Origin: a virus
IMG/VR virus record: IMGVR_UViG_3300047562_002562
Coordinates: 1-25,067 of that record
Strand: one strand, 5' to 3'
Length of the DNA: 25,067 nt
Part shown: positions 15,694 to 21,050 of the stretch, piece after piece
How positions within the stretch are numbered: the first letter of the stretch is position 1
Layout of the letters: each line of letters starts with the position of its first letter
Notes under the pieces: model-generated
Database searches by the model: none
What the model saw: only the letters and a program-made list of their open reading frames with translations
Told to the model about the DNA's origin: nothing
Translations under genes and position numbers: made by a program

Positions 15694-15849
15694 ATGAAAA
15701 TGCCTGATGAGCAACAACTTAAAACTATGTGGTCAATTGCTAAAACTTCAGCAATTGAAGATGGTTTAAGAAAACCTTATGAAATTTTTGCAAGATTACT
15801 TTACATCCATTTTTTAAATTCAAATTCAAATTCAAAAGTGAAAGTATGA
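15694..15849 (+). CDS. Small protein, 51 aa, unknown
   Basis: MKMPDEQQLKTMWSIAKTSA begins a helical 51-residue product ending in a repetitive NSNSNSKVKV tail. The start 4 bases after the deaminase stop is preferred to an upstream ATG inside the deaminase gene. Its end overlaps the RlpA-like gene by 4 bases (ATGA), so the two are probably translated together. Confidence 0.55.
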   Translation: MKMPDEQQLKTMWSIAKTSAIEDGLRKPYEIFARLLYIHFLNSNSNSKVKV

Positions 15850-16178
15850 TTGAAACTTTATTTGCAACTACTGCTCTTATCTCTAGTCTTTCTTGTGGAA
15901 TCTCAACTTTTTATGGTGTAGGTGATGGATTTCATGGAAAAATAACTGCTAACGGCGAAGTATTTGACGCTTATCGTTGGACTGCAGCACATCCTTATCT
16001 TCCAATGGGGACTAAAATTAGAGTAACAAATCAAGAAAATGGAAAACAAGTAATTGTTAGAGTCAATGATAGGGGACCTTATTCACACGCAGACCTAGAC
16101 CTTTCTTATGCAGCATTTTCTCATATTGAATCTACTAAAAAAGGTAATGCAACAGTTTGCTGGAGGGTTATTGCTTAA
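15846..16178 (+). CDS. Secreted RlpA-like double-psi beta-barrel protein
   Basis: This encodes 110 residues. An N-terminal hydrophobic segment (LFATTALISSLSC) ends in a lipobox-like LSC-G at Cys17. The rest is a compact RlpA domain: STFYGVGDGFHGKITANGE, TAAHPYLPMGTKIRVTN, NGKQVIVRVNDRGPY, DLDLSYAAF. The conserved acidic and His residues of the family are present as Glu38, His49 and Asp75. Bacterial RlpA is an envelope lytic transglycosylase acting on peptidoglycan without stem peptides, and double-psi barrels also occur in phage wall enzymes. A role in wall opening at lysis or in envelope remodelling is inferred. It lacks the SPOR domain of cellular RlpA. Confidence 0.85.
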   Translation: MIETLFATTALISSLSCGISTFYGVGDGFHGKITANGEVFDAYRWTAAHPYLPMGTKIRVTNQENGKQVIVRVNDRGPYSHADLDLSYAAFSHIESTKKGNATVCWRVIA

Positions 16179-16183
16179 CTAAA

Positions 16184-16300
16184 ATGAAAAGTTCTTTATT
16201 TTGCATTTTTTGTATTTTATTTGCTTTTTCAGTTCATTCATATACAGAAAGTAAGACTTTAAAAGAATTAAATAATGTTAATTACTATAAATTAAAATAA
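16184..16300 (+). CDS. Small secreted peptide, 38 aa
   Basis: MKSSLFCIFCILFAFSVHSY begins a 38-residue product with a basic residue, a hydrophobic core and a possible cleavage after VHS, a good Sec signal peptide. The mature part would be under 20 residues (TESKTLKELNNVNYYKLK). It follows the RlpA-like gene by 5 bases, suggesting a joint envelope role. Confidence 0.55.
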   Translation: MKSSLFCIFCILFAFSVHSYTESKTLKELNNVNYYKLK

Positions 16301-16303
16301 ATA
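16296..16303 (+). promoter_or_regulatory. Late-promoter-like octamer AATAAATA
   Basis: Exact AATAAATA overlapping the stop codon (TAA) of the small secreted peptide, 29 bp before the GTG at 16333. Consistent with late expression of the envelope-protein cluster, but AT-rich context makes single matches weak. Confidence 0.4.
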
Positions 16304-16332
16304 AAAATTGAAAAATAATTTTTAAGTCTATT

Positions 16333-16494
16333 GTGACTATAGTAGCAATAATTTTTCTTCTTATCTTTATTATAACTATGACATATCAAGGTAGAATGAT
16401 TGTGATACAAAAACATGGCTATTCTAAAAAAGACTATCAAAGTGAATCAATAAATATGAGAAAAAGAATTGAAGAATTGTTAAAAAACAAATGA
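16333..16494 (+). CDS. Small membrane-anchored protein, 53 aa (GTG start)
   Basis: From GTG at 16333 the product starts MTIVAIIFLLIFIITMTYQG, one strong membrane segment followed by a basic helix (NMRKRIEELLKNK). ATG at 16378 would remove the membrane part; the frame is open back to 16312. The stop overlaps the next ATG. The start choice is uncertain; the membrane segment favours the upstream GTG. Confidence 0.5.
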   Translation: MTIVAIIFLLIFIITMTYQGRMIVIQKHGYSKKDYQSESINMRKRIEELLKNK

Positions 16495-16727
16495 AATTGA
16501 TTAAATTTAGTTATTGTGAAGATTTTGGACACAACTTTTATCTAACTATCTTACGTTTTAATGAATGGTGTGTGTTTCATGGATGTTTCTATACTGCAAT
16601 GTATAGTAGAACTTTTCCATATTTAAATATAATAGTAGGTTCTAGTAGATTACTTGAAATTAATTTTAGTATTTTTAACATAGGATTTAATCTTTCTTTC
16701 TTTACGAGGTGGTGGTTCAATGAATGA
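16491..16727 (+). CDS. Small aromatic protein, 78 aa, related to the product at 18522
   Basis: MKLIKFSYCEDFGHNFYLTI begins the product. Its C-terminal segment (LLEINFSIFNIGFNLSFFTR) aligns with GFALEFIALGFVFTFVFYDC of the gene at 18522, and both begin with M(K/N)LIKF, so they look like diverged copies. The alternating hydrophobic/aromatic residues could be beta-strands or a membrane-associated segment. No family is recognised. Confidence 0.65.
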   Translation: MKLIKFSYCEDFGHNFYLTILRFNEWCVFHGCFYTAMYSRTFPYLNIIVGSSRLLEINFSIFNIGFNLSFFTRWWFNE

Positions 16728-16989
16728 GATTCCAGAATTTAAAACAAAAGAAGAAGAAACTCAGTTTTATCAAAGATTTGATAAAAAACTTCAAGTTTAT
16801 AAAACTTTAATGAATAAAGTAAAAAATGAGTTTATTGGAGAAATTTACAATTATCATAGTCTTCCAGGTACAGTTTTAAGTGAAATTCATAGTATTACAA
16901 GAGATATTACCTATCAAATGTATCTTGAAGAATTACCAAAAATGGAAACTCCAGAACTTCATTTTGAAGATGAATTCATGAGTAAATGA
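16720..16989 (+). CDS. Unrecognised helical protein, 89 aa
   Basis: MNEIPEFKTKEEETQFYQRF begins a charged helical protein with an acidic C-terminus (TPELHFEDEFMSK). A GAGGTGG segment at 16707-16713 serves as ribosome site. It overlaps the gene before by 8 bases and the next by 4 (ATGA). Confidence 0.7.
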   Translation: MNEIPEFKTKEEETQFYQRFDKKLQVYKTLMNKVKNEFIGEIYNYHSLPGTVLSEIHSITRDITYQMYLEELPKMETPELHFEDEFMSK

Positions 16990-17105
16990 CTTTTATTTTC
17001 TTATCTGTTATTCCTTTTGCAATTTTTACTGTTATCATATATTCTAAAAATTTTAAAGACGACAGACCAGATTTAGGTGGTTTTGGTGGGAGAAAAGACA
17101 ATTGA
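16986..17105 (+). CDS. Micro-membrane protein, 39 aa
   Basis: MTFIFLSVIPFAIFTVIIYS is one membrane helix, followed by a charged, Gly-rich tail (DDRPDLGGFGGRKDN). Coupled to the gene before by ATGA. Its last codons (GAC AAT) and TGA belong to promoter cassette D, so the cassette supplies the C-terminus. Confidence 0.55.
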   Translation: MTFIFLSVIPFAIFTVIIYSKNFKDDRPDLGGFGGRKDN

Positions 17106-17153
17106 AGAACTGTCACAAAGGCACTTGAAACAGAGTGCCTTTTGTTGTATAAT
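17097..17153 (+). promoter_or_regulatory. Promoter cassette D with terminator
   Basis: GACAA at 17097, AACTGTCAC at 17108, -35 TTGAAA at 17125-17130, 17-bp spacer, TATAAT at 17148. This is the copy with the best -35, which overlaps the 5' arm and loop of the terminator stem. Transcription would begin near 17160, a few bases before the ATG at 17164, unless translation starts at the later ATGs (17179, 17185). Confidence 0.85.
17120..17143 (+). terminator. Intrinsic terminator within cassette D
   Basis: A GGCACT/AGTGCC stem (17120-17125 with 17134-17139) with an 8-base loop is followed by TTTTGTT. The DNA is shared with the -35 of the promoter. Confidence 0.8.
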
Positions 17154-17163
17154 GACTTTGTAA

Positions 17164-17364
17164 ATGAAAAATCAAAACATGTCCATGCGTCCTAAGTTTT
17201 ATAAAGTATTGGAAGAAGCAATAACTTCTGGGGTTTCCTATGGATATAAACGTGCTTATAAACATGTGGAAAATCCAACAGAAGGTGCTATTATTGATAG
17301 TATTGTAGAACAGGTGATGAATTCAATTGATGACTGGTTTGATTTTCCTGAAGTAAAAGAATAA
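17164..17364 (+). CDS. Small protein, 66 aa, unknown
   Basis: MKNQNMSMRPKFYKVLEEAI begins the product; Met6 (17179) or Met8 (17185) could be the true start because the -10 box lies only 10 bases before 17164. The C-terminal helix (IIDSIVEQVMNSIDDWFDFP) resembles the short amphipathic Trp-containing helices in other small products here. The stop shares a base with the next ATG (TAATG). Confidence 0.65.
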   Translation: MKNQNMSMRPKFYKVLEEAITSGVSYGYKRAYKHVENPTEGAIIDSIVEQVMNSIDDWFDFPEVKE

Positions 17365-17807
17365 TGACTAAAATCTACAATCTTCAAGTCACCGAAGAAC
17401 AACTCAAGGTGATTTCTACTGCTTGTGAGTTACTCTCTCGCATTCAAGGTGGACAAATTACTGAAGCATTTGAGCATCTTCCACTCAAGAAGGGAGTGGA
17501 TTGGAATGTCTATCACGAAATTAAAGATGAAGTTACTAAAAGAATGCCTGAAATTCTTGAAGATGGTATTGATGGGTGGAGTAGTAGTTTTGGTGTAGGG
17601 AGCACCAAAGTTCATAAGTATCATGATATCGCTTGGGATTTGTATACAACTACAAGGCATCAACTTTCTTGGGAGTATGCAATTGAGCAGGGTTGGGTGG
17701 AGGATTTTAATTCACCAAGAGACTGGAGTAAAATGCTTGGAGTTTCTTTTGATGAACCGATGAAGTTTTCTGAAGAACCACTTGCTAAAATTGAAAGGGT
17801 AAAATGA
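17364..17807 (+). CDS. Unrecognised protein, 147 aa
   Basis: MTKIYNLQVTEEQLKVISTA begins a soluble, mostly helical protein of average composition. Notable segments are ELLSRIQGGQITEAFEHL, a Gly/Ser-rich DGWSSSFGVGSTK and a Trp-rich C-terminal region (WEYAIEQGWVEDFNSPRDW). The VTEEQLKVISTACELLSRI start resembles small phage proteins without assigned function. Overlaps the next gene by 4 (ATGA). Confidence 0.75.
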   Translation: MTKIYNLQVTEEQLKVISTACELLSRIQGGQITEAFEHLPLKKGVDWNVYHEIKDEVTKRMPEILEDGIDGWSSSFGVGSTKVHKYHDIAWDLYTTTRHQLSWEYAIEQGWVEDFNSPRDWSKMLGVSFDEPMKFSEEPLAKIERVK

Positions 17808-17950
17808 GTCATCTTTTTGAAATTTGGTATAGAGTAATGTTTCCCCATTTGTATTATGGCGGTTATGACTATACTGATTTAGATGATATGGAACAAACTC
17901 AACTTGATATTGACACTTTTTGGTATTTTCTTAATGGGGAAAAATTATGA
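17804..17950 (+). CDS. Small acidic aromatic protein, 48 aa
   Basis: MSHLFEIWYRVMFPHLYYGG begins a 48-residue product, with YDYTDLDDMEQTQLDID making the rest acidic. ATGA overlaps at both ends place it in a coupled trio (17364-18111). No family is recognised. Confidence 0.6.
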   Translation: MSHLFEIWYRVMFPHLYYGGYDYTDLDDMEQTQLDIDTFWYFLNGEKL

Positions 17951-18111
17951 CTAAATGTTCTTTTGACCCAACAGCAGACATTTATAAGGATGCTCCTATT
18001 GGTATGTTCCACTGCCCTGAATGTGGTGAAATGGTAGTTGCTGGACTTCCTCATCCTGATTGGAGTAAATTTAATGAACTATGGGAGGACACTTCCCAAA
18101 CTGACCACTGA
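17947..18111 (+). CDS. Zinc-ribbon-like micro-protein, 54 aa
   Basis: The central GMFHCPECGEMVVAGLPHPD contains a CPEC knuckle (Cys23, Cys26) with possible extra ligands His22, His36 or Cys4. A single knuckle could bind zinc alone or by dimerisation; role unknown. The last eight codons (EDTSQTDH) are read from promoter cassette E: the usual TGA at cassette offset +6 is TCC here, so translation runs on to the TGA at 18109. Confidence 0.65.
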   Translation: MTKCSFDPTADIYKDAPIGMFHCPECGEMVVAGLPHPDWSKFNELWEDTSQTDH

Positions 18112-18144
18112 CCCTCCAAAGGTCGGTGATTTTGCCCCTATAAT
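18088..18144 (+). promoter_or_regulatory. Promoter cassette E with terminator
   Basis: GACAC at 18088, AACTGACCA at 18099 (variant second box), TATAAT at 18139. The 3' end of the zinc-ribbon gene lies inside it. No clear -35 is seen. The leader reads ACACTCATACACACAGAACTC to the ATG at 18169, much like those of cassettes F to J. Confidence 0.8.
18106..18133 (+). terminator. Intrinsic terminator within cassette E
   Basis: CACTGACC (18106-18113) pairs with GGTCGGTG (18121-18128) through eight base pairs including one G-T, around a 7-base loop, followed by ATTTT. Confidence 0.75.
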
Positions 18145-18168
18145 ACACTCATACACACAGAACTCAAA

Positions 18169-18489
18169 ATGACTAAATGCATTCGTGATGGAAAAGTTGC
18201 TGTTCTCTACTCTCCTGGTTTTGGAGCAGGATGGAGTTCTTGGAACGATGACCGTGATGTACCTAAAGAGTTTCTTCTTCATGATGAGAAACTTGTAGAA
18301 ATGGTTGAGAACGACCAAAGAAATAAAATTCCAAAATATGTAAAGTCAATTTACCCCAATTTTTATTGTGGTGGAGCAGAAGACCTTGCAATTGAATGGG
18401 TCAATCAAGGCACTCAATTCCGCATTGAAGAATATGATGGACATGAGAGTATTATTTTCAATCATGATGCTTATTGGGAGGTTGCCTAA
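18169..18489 (+). CDS. Unrecognised phage protein, 106 aa
   Basis: MTKCIRDGKVAVLYSPGFGA begins the product. It has a Gly/Trp-rich N-terminal part (GAGWSSWNDDRD) and a C-terminal block AIEWVNQGTQFRIEEYDGHE that I recall from small conserved tailed-phage proteins of unknown role. It is the first gene after cassette E, with a leader of about 18 bases and no Shine-Dalgarno. Confidence 0.75.
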   Translation: MTKCIRDGKVAVLYSPGFGAGWSSWNDDRDVPKEFLLHDEKLVEMVENDQRNKIPKYVKSIYPNFYCGGAEDLAIEWVNQGTQFRIEEYDGHESIIFNHDAYWEVA

Positions 18490-18521
18490 GGATTTTTCAC
18501 AAAGAAACTGGAGGTATTCTA

Positions 18522-18797
18522 ATGAACCTTATTAAATTTAACTTTGAGATTTCACTTCCTATTGATAGATGGGAGTATATTTATGAAAAAACTTGGGCAA
18601 CTCCATTCAAAAATAAGTATTTTGAAGTGAATGCTTATAAAACAAATGCTATTCTTGGTTTTTCTACTCATTATAGTATAAAGGAAGACCACGCAGGATT
18701 TGCTTTAGAGTTTATTGCTCTTGGTTTTGTCTTTACATTTGTTTTTTATGATTGTCGGCACTGGGATTATGAAACTGATAGGTGGGTGGCATTATGA
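18522..18797 (+). CDS. Small protein, 91 aa, related to the product at 16491
   Basis: The ATG at 18522 has a strong GGAGG ribosome site 8 bases upstream, deciding the start. MNLIKFNFEISLPIDRWEYI begins the product. The C-terminal hydrophobic strand-like segment (ALEFIALGFVFTFVFYDCRH) matches the pattern of the protein at 16491. Overlaps the next gene by 4 (ATGA). Confidence 0.75.
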   Translation: MNLIKFNFEISLPIDRWEYIYEKTWATPFKNKYFEVNAYKTNAILGFSTHYSIKEDHAGFALEFIALGFVFTFVFYDCRHWDYETDRWVAL

Positions 18798-18997
18798 CTG
18801 ATATGAAAGACAAAGCACAAGCAGTCGCAGATGCTATTGAAGAAGTGAGATTTGACTGGGGTGATATGGAACAATCTCATCCTCATACTATTGCTGTTGC
18901 TACTCTTCGTGAGGCAATCAACCAACTCCAACAAAGTCCTGGTGTGATTATGTGTGCTGATGTGTTAGAATTATGTGAGGAACTTGAAAAACTATGA
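18794..18997 (+). CDS. Small helical protein, 67 aa
   Basis: MTDMKDKAQAVADAIEEVRF begins an acidic helical protein with paired helices (TIAVATLREAINQLQQ and MCADVLELCEELEKL). ATGA overlaps at both ends. A GTG at 18782 is an alternative start. Function unknown. Confidence 0.65.
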   Translation: MTDMKDKAQAVADAIEEVRFDWGDMEQSHPHTIAVATLREAINQLQQSPGVIMCADVLELCEELEKL

Positions 18998-19212
18998 AAT
19001 TTTTTATCTTTACTATTATCATTCCACTTATTATTGTTAGTGTTTTTTTACTTTCAATAAAACTACTGAATATTTACAACACTCAAAATGACAGGGAGAT
19101 GTTCTTGAAGTCTTATGAGATTGTGATAGAATGTAGGAAATCTTATACCGTGAGTGAATCAGCAAATAAGATTTGTGGCGAAGTTCCCTCATTTGTGAGT
19201 TCTGTAGAATGA
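18994..19212 (+). CDS. Small membrane-anchored protein, 72 aa
   Basis: Residues 2-25 (KFFIFTIIIPLIIVSVFLLS) form one membrane helix, and the remainder is polar with two Cys (IECRKSY and NKICGEV) that could pair outside the cytoplasm. ATGA overlaps with both neighbours. The next gene has the same plan, so they may be a pair. Confidence 0.65.
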   Translation: MKFFIFTIIIPLIIVSVFLLSIKLLNIYNTQNDREMFLKSYEIVIECRKSYTVSESANKICGEVPSFVSSVE

Positions 19213-19415
19213 AGAATGAAGAATTTCAAGCATTAGGTTTTGGATTTCTTAGTATACTTATTCTTATTTTTTATGGTTTTGGAACTTTCAATATGGGTGC
19301 CTTTTATGCAAGAAAAGAAGCAATAAATCAAACTACTATTGAATGTATAGAAAAACCTGAAAAATGTAAGCAAAGGTATGAGTATCTTAAACTTCGTGAA
19401 AAACTTGGAGAATAG
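19209..19415 (+). CDS. Small membrane-anchored protein, 68 aa
   Basis: From the ATG overlapping the previous stop (ATGA), MKNEEFQALGFGFLSILILI leads into a membrane helix (residues 9-28), followed by a polar domain with two Cys (TTIECIEKPEKCKQRYEYLK). Architecture matches the preceding gene product. Function unknown. Confidence 0.65.
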   Translation: MKNEEFQALGFGFLSILILIFYGFGTFNMGAFYARKEAINQTTIECIEKPEKCKQRYEYLKLREKLGE

Positions 19416-19418
19416 AAA

Positions 19419-19703
19419 ATGAGTAATCCTTTACTACAAAAATATGAGGAACTTTATGGAAAGAAAGAACCTCCAAAAATGCCCCGCATAGAAGATTATA
19501 AGGGTGAAGAGACAATCGCAGATGAACTGAAAAAATCAAAATCACGAAAAATCACAACTTATGACCCTGATGACCTGAAAGTATCTTTTCAACAGGTCGC
19601 AGAACAAGTCAAAAATGGTGATGCCCAAGTATCCAGTATGAGTATGGAAATGGATATAATGAGTGGAACAAAAATTACCTTTGAGGTTTATGTGGACACT
19701 TGA
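19419..19703 (+). CDS. Unrecognised acidic protein, 94 aa
   Basis: MSNPLLQKYEELYGKKEPPK begins the product. The N-terminal half is charged and flexible; the C-terminal half (YDPDDLKVSFQQVAEQV, then SMSMEMDIMSGTKITFEVYV) looks like a folded alpha-beta unit. A GGAG ribosome site lies 11 bases upstream. The final Asp-Thr and TGA come from promoter cassette F. Confidence 0.7.
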   Translation: MSNPLLQKYEELYGKKEPPKMPRIEDYKGEETIADELKKSKSRKITTYDPDDLKVSFQQVAEQVKNGDAQVSSMSMEMDIMSGTKITFEVYVDT

Positions 19704-19751
19704 AGAACTGGAACAATGGCACTTTAAATCAGGTGCCTTTTGTCGTATAAT
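19695..19751 (+). promoter_or_regulatory. Promoter cassette F with terminator
   Basis: GACAC at 19695, AACTGGAAC at 19706, TATAAT at 19746; a poor -35 (TTTAAA, 19723-19728) lies within the hairpin. The preceding gene stops at TGA 19701-19703, cassette offset +6. The leader contains CACAGAAACCTG directly before the ATG at 19775, the same as in cassettes G and H. Confidence 0.85.
19718..19741 (+). terminator. Intrinsic terminator within cassette F
   Basis: GGCACTT (19718-19724) pairs with AGGTGCC (19731-19737) through seven base pairs including one G-T, with a 6-base loop, followed by TTTTGT. Confidence 0.8.
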
Positions 19752-19774
19752 ATTCTCATACACACAGAAACCTG

Positions 19775-19936
19775 ATGGAAACACTTTGGAACACAATACA
19801 TAGAGAACTCACTGATAATGGGTCTCTTTCCACCTATAAAGTTGATGTTGAAGAACTTACAAATCATTTAGAGCACCTTTATAATGAGATTGAAGAACTG
19901 AAAAGTGAAATTCGTCAACTGAAAGGGGATACTTGA
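19775..19936 (+). CDS. Coiled-coil micro-protein, 53 aa, related to the product at 24563
   Basis: METLWNTIHRELTDNGSLST precedes a coiled coil (VEELTNHLEHLYNEIEELKS). The segment YKVDVEELTNHLEHLYNE resembles GKVNFYNLTAHLEELYLQ of the gene at 24563, so the two are likely paralogues. It is a one-gene module enclosed by cassettes F and G; the last residues (Asp-Thr-stop) come from cassette G. Confidence 0.7.
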   Translation: METLWNTIHRELTDNGSLSTYKVDVEELTNHLEHLYNEIEELKSEIRQLKGDT

Positions 19937-19983
19937 AGAACTGGCACACAGGGCATTCACACCCCACCTGGATGCCCTATAAT
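19928..19983 (+). promoter_or_regulatory. Promoter cassette G with hairpin flush to the -10
   Basis: GATAC at 19928, AACTGGCAC at 19939, TTCACA as a possible -35 (19956-19961), TATAAT at 19978. AGGGCAT (19950-19956) pairs with ATGCCCT (19972-19978), so the stem ends on the first base of the -10 and there is no T-run; it is therefore not a normal terminator. The previous gene ends at cassette offset +6 (TGA). Confidence 0.8.
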
Positions 19984-20006
19984 ACTCTCATACTCACAGA
20001 AACCTG

Positions 20007-20042
20007 ATGACCGACTACAAACAACTTTTTGATTATGACTAA
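20007..20042 (+). CDS. Tiny ORF of 11 codons at the cassette start site
   Basis: The ATG sits in exactly the position (AAACCTG-ATG) used by the genes after cassettes F and H but opens only MTDYKQLFDYD before TAA. It overlaps the ATG at 20035 by 8 bases in another frame. It could be a leader peptide, or the original 5' end of the next gene cut off by a one-base change in the T5 run at 20026-20030. Confidence 0.35.
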   Translation: MTDYKQLFDYD

Positions 20043-20241
20043 AACATACACAAGAGAACAACTTATTCAAAAAATGAATAAGAAAGATATTCCAGAAAGG
20101 TATTTGCTTTTTGCTGGAAAGGGGTATATTCCTAAAAAAGTTTCTTTTACTATCTACCAAGAATTTGATAATTTAACCGATTTTTTAAATATGAGACAAA
20201 CACATATTCAAAATGGACTAAATGTTTTATGTTTTGCTTGA
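20035..20241 (+). CDS. Small basic protein, 68 aa, unknown
   Basis: MTKTYTREQLIQKMNKKDIP begins the product. The middle is GKGYIPKKVSFTIYQEFDNL, and it ends LNVLCFA. The start lies inside the preceding 11-codon frame, so initiation may depend on translation of that frame; TTG at 20029 is an alternative. Cassette H begins 2 bases after its stop. No family is recognised. Confidence 0.6.
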   Translation: MTKTYTREQLIQKMNKKDIPERYLLFAGKGYIPKKVSFTIYQEFDNLTDFLNMRQTHIQNGLNVLCFA

Positions 20242-20242
20242 G

Positions 20243-20298
20243 GACACTTGACGAACTGGCACAGTAGAACCCACAGGTGCCTCTGGATGCCTTATAAT
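20243..20298 (+). promoter_or_regulatory. Promoter cassette H
   Basis: GACAC at 20243, AACTGGCAC at 20254, TATAAT at 20293. The preceding stop lies just before the cassette rather than inside it. Only a weak, imperfect stem can be drawn in the spacer, and no -35 is apparent. The leader is nearly identical to that of cassette G (CTCATACTCACAGAAACC, then TG-ATG at 20322). Confidence 0.8.
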
Positions 20299-20321
20299 AC
20301 TCTCATACTCACAGAAACCTG

Positions 20322-20573
20322 ATGGAAGAATTTTTAGACAATCTTTTGCTTCAACAATTTTATTGGAAACGGTTTGGTATTGCTTTTAAGAGTTGGTATT
20401 TTCGTATGACTACTCTTACAGAAGATGATTTAAAAAATAAAATTCCAGTTAATAAATTGGGAATTTATAGTTTGTATTGTGATAAGTCCCAGTGGTCTTG
20501 TGGAAATGGAATTCAAAATTTTTGGAATTCCATTAACGAAGGTTATATTGATATGATGTTGGAAGACACCTGA
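20322..20573 (+). CDS. Small aromatic protein, 83 aa, unknown
   Basis: MEEFLDNLLLQQFYWKRFGI begins a Trp/Tyr/Phe-rich protein with a Cys/Gly segment (LYCDKSQWSCGNGIQNFW). It is a one-gene module between cassettes H and I, and its last residues (Glu-Asp-Thr-stop) overlap cassette I. No family is recognised. Confidence 0.7.
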   Translation: MEEFLDNLLLQQFYWKRFGIAFKSWYFRMTTLTEDDLKNKIPVNKLGIYSLYCDKSQWSCGNGIQNFWNSINEGYIDMMLEDT

Positions 20574-20621
20574 CGAACTGGCACAGCAGGCACCCCACCA
20601 GGGCACCTGATGCCCTATAAT
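20565..20621 (+). promoter_or_regulatory. Promoter cassette I with hairpin flush to the -10
   Basis: GACAC at 20565, AACTGGCAC at 20576, TATAAT at 20616. AGGGCA (20600-20605) pairs with TGCCCT (20611-20616), so the stem's last base is the first T of the -10 and there is no T-run. The previous gene stops at TGA with cassette offset +6. The leader is TAGTGTTATACACACAGAAC and then a short run to the ATG at 20646. Confidence 0.8.
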
Positions 20622-20645
20622 AGTGTTATACACACAGAACTCCAA

Positions 20646-20858
20646 ATGAACTACAAAGACCAGTTGCTTCTTGAAATCAATCAAATCTGGCAACAACTTA
20701 CTGATGCTGGATGGAAAACTGCTGCTGATGGTGTAGATGCTGCTGCAACTTCTGCGGGGAATGATGTAACTAAACTTATGGCAGCACACGATTATGCTTG
20801 CTGGCATCTTCAAGAATTTGAAAAAGCAGGTATGATTGATACAACAATTATTGAGTGA
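20646..20858 (+). CDS. Small Ala-rich protein, 70 aa, unknown
   Basis: MNYKDQLLLEINQIWQQLTD begins the product; the middle is Ala-rich (GWKTAADGVDAAATSAGNDV), followed by HDYACWHLQEFEKAG. It is probably a small helical bundle. The start at 20646 follows the cassette leader; an upstream in-frame ATG at 20610 lies in the promoter and is rejected. Confidence 0.7.
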   Translation: MNYKDQLLLEINQIWQQLTDAGWKTAADGVDAAATSAGNDVTKLMAAHDYACWHLQEFEKAGMIDTTIIE

Positions 20859-20864
20859 ATAAAA

Positions 20865-21050
20865 ATGACCGAAAAAGTAAAATTCACCTACATTACAAGA
20901 ACAATCTGCCCGAAGACAGGTGTTCATTATCTTGATGCAATTAGTGAAGATGGGATTCATTGGGTTGCTCAACAAGAAATTGGTGTGGAACGGTGGATTA
21001 CTTATAAGGAAACTTGGAAAAAAGACCCTCAACAACCATTAGACCTATGA
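20865..21050 (+). CDS. Small beta-rich protein, 61 aa, unknown
   Basis: MTEKVKFTYITRTICPKTGV begins the product, which continues HYLDAISEDGIHWVAQQEIG, an alternating beta pattern. It starts 6 bases after the previous stop and overlaps the next gene by 4 (ATGA). No family is recognised. Confidence 0.7.
   Translation: MTEKVKFTYITRTICPKTGVHYLDAISEDGIHWVAQQEIGVERWITYKETWKKDPQQPLDL

Noticed and set aside
19695-20640. Integron or attC gene-cassette array
   Set aside because: The repeats contain a -10 box and intrinsic-terminator stems, not attC core sites, and no integrase gene is seen; PeSL-like cassettes explain them better.
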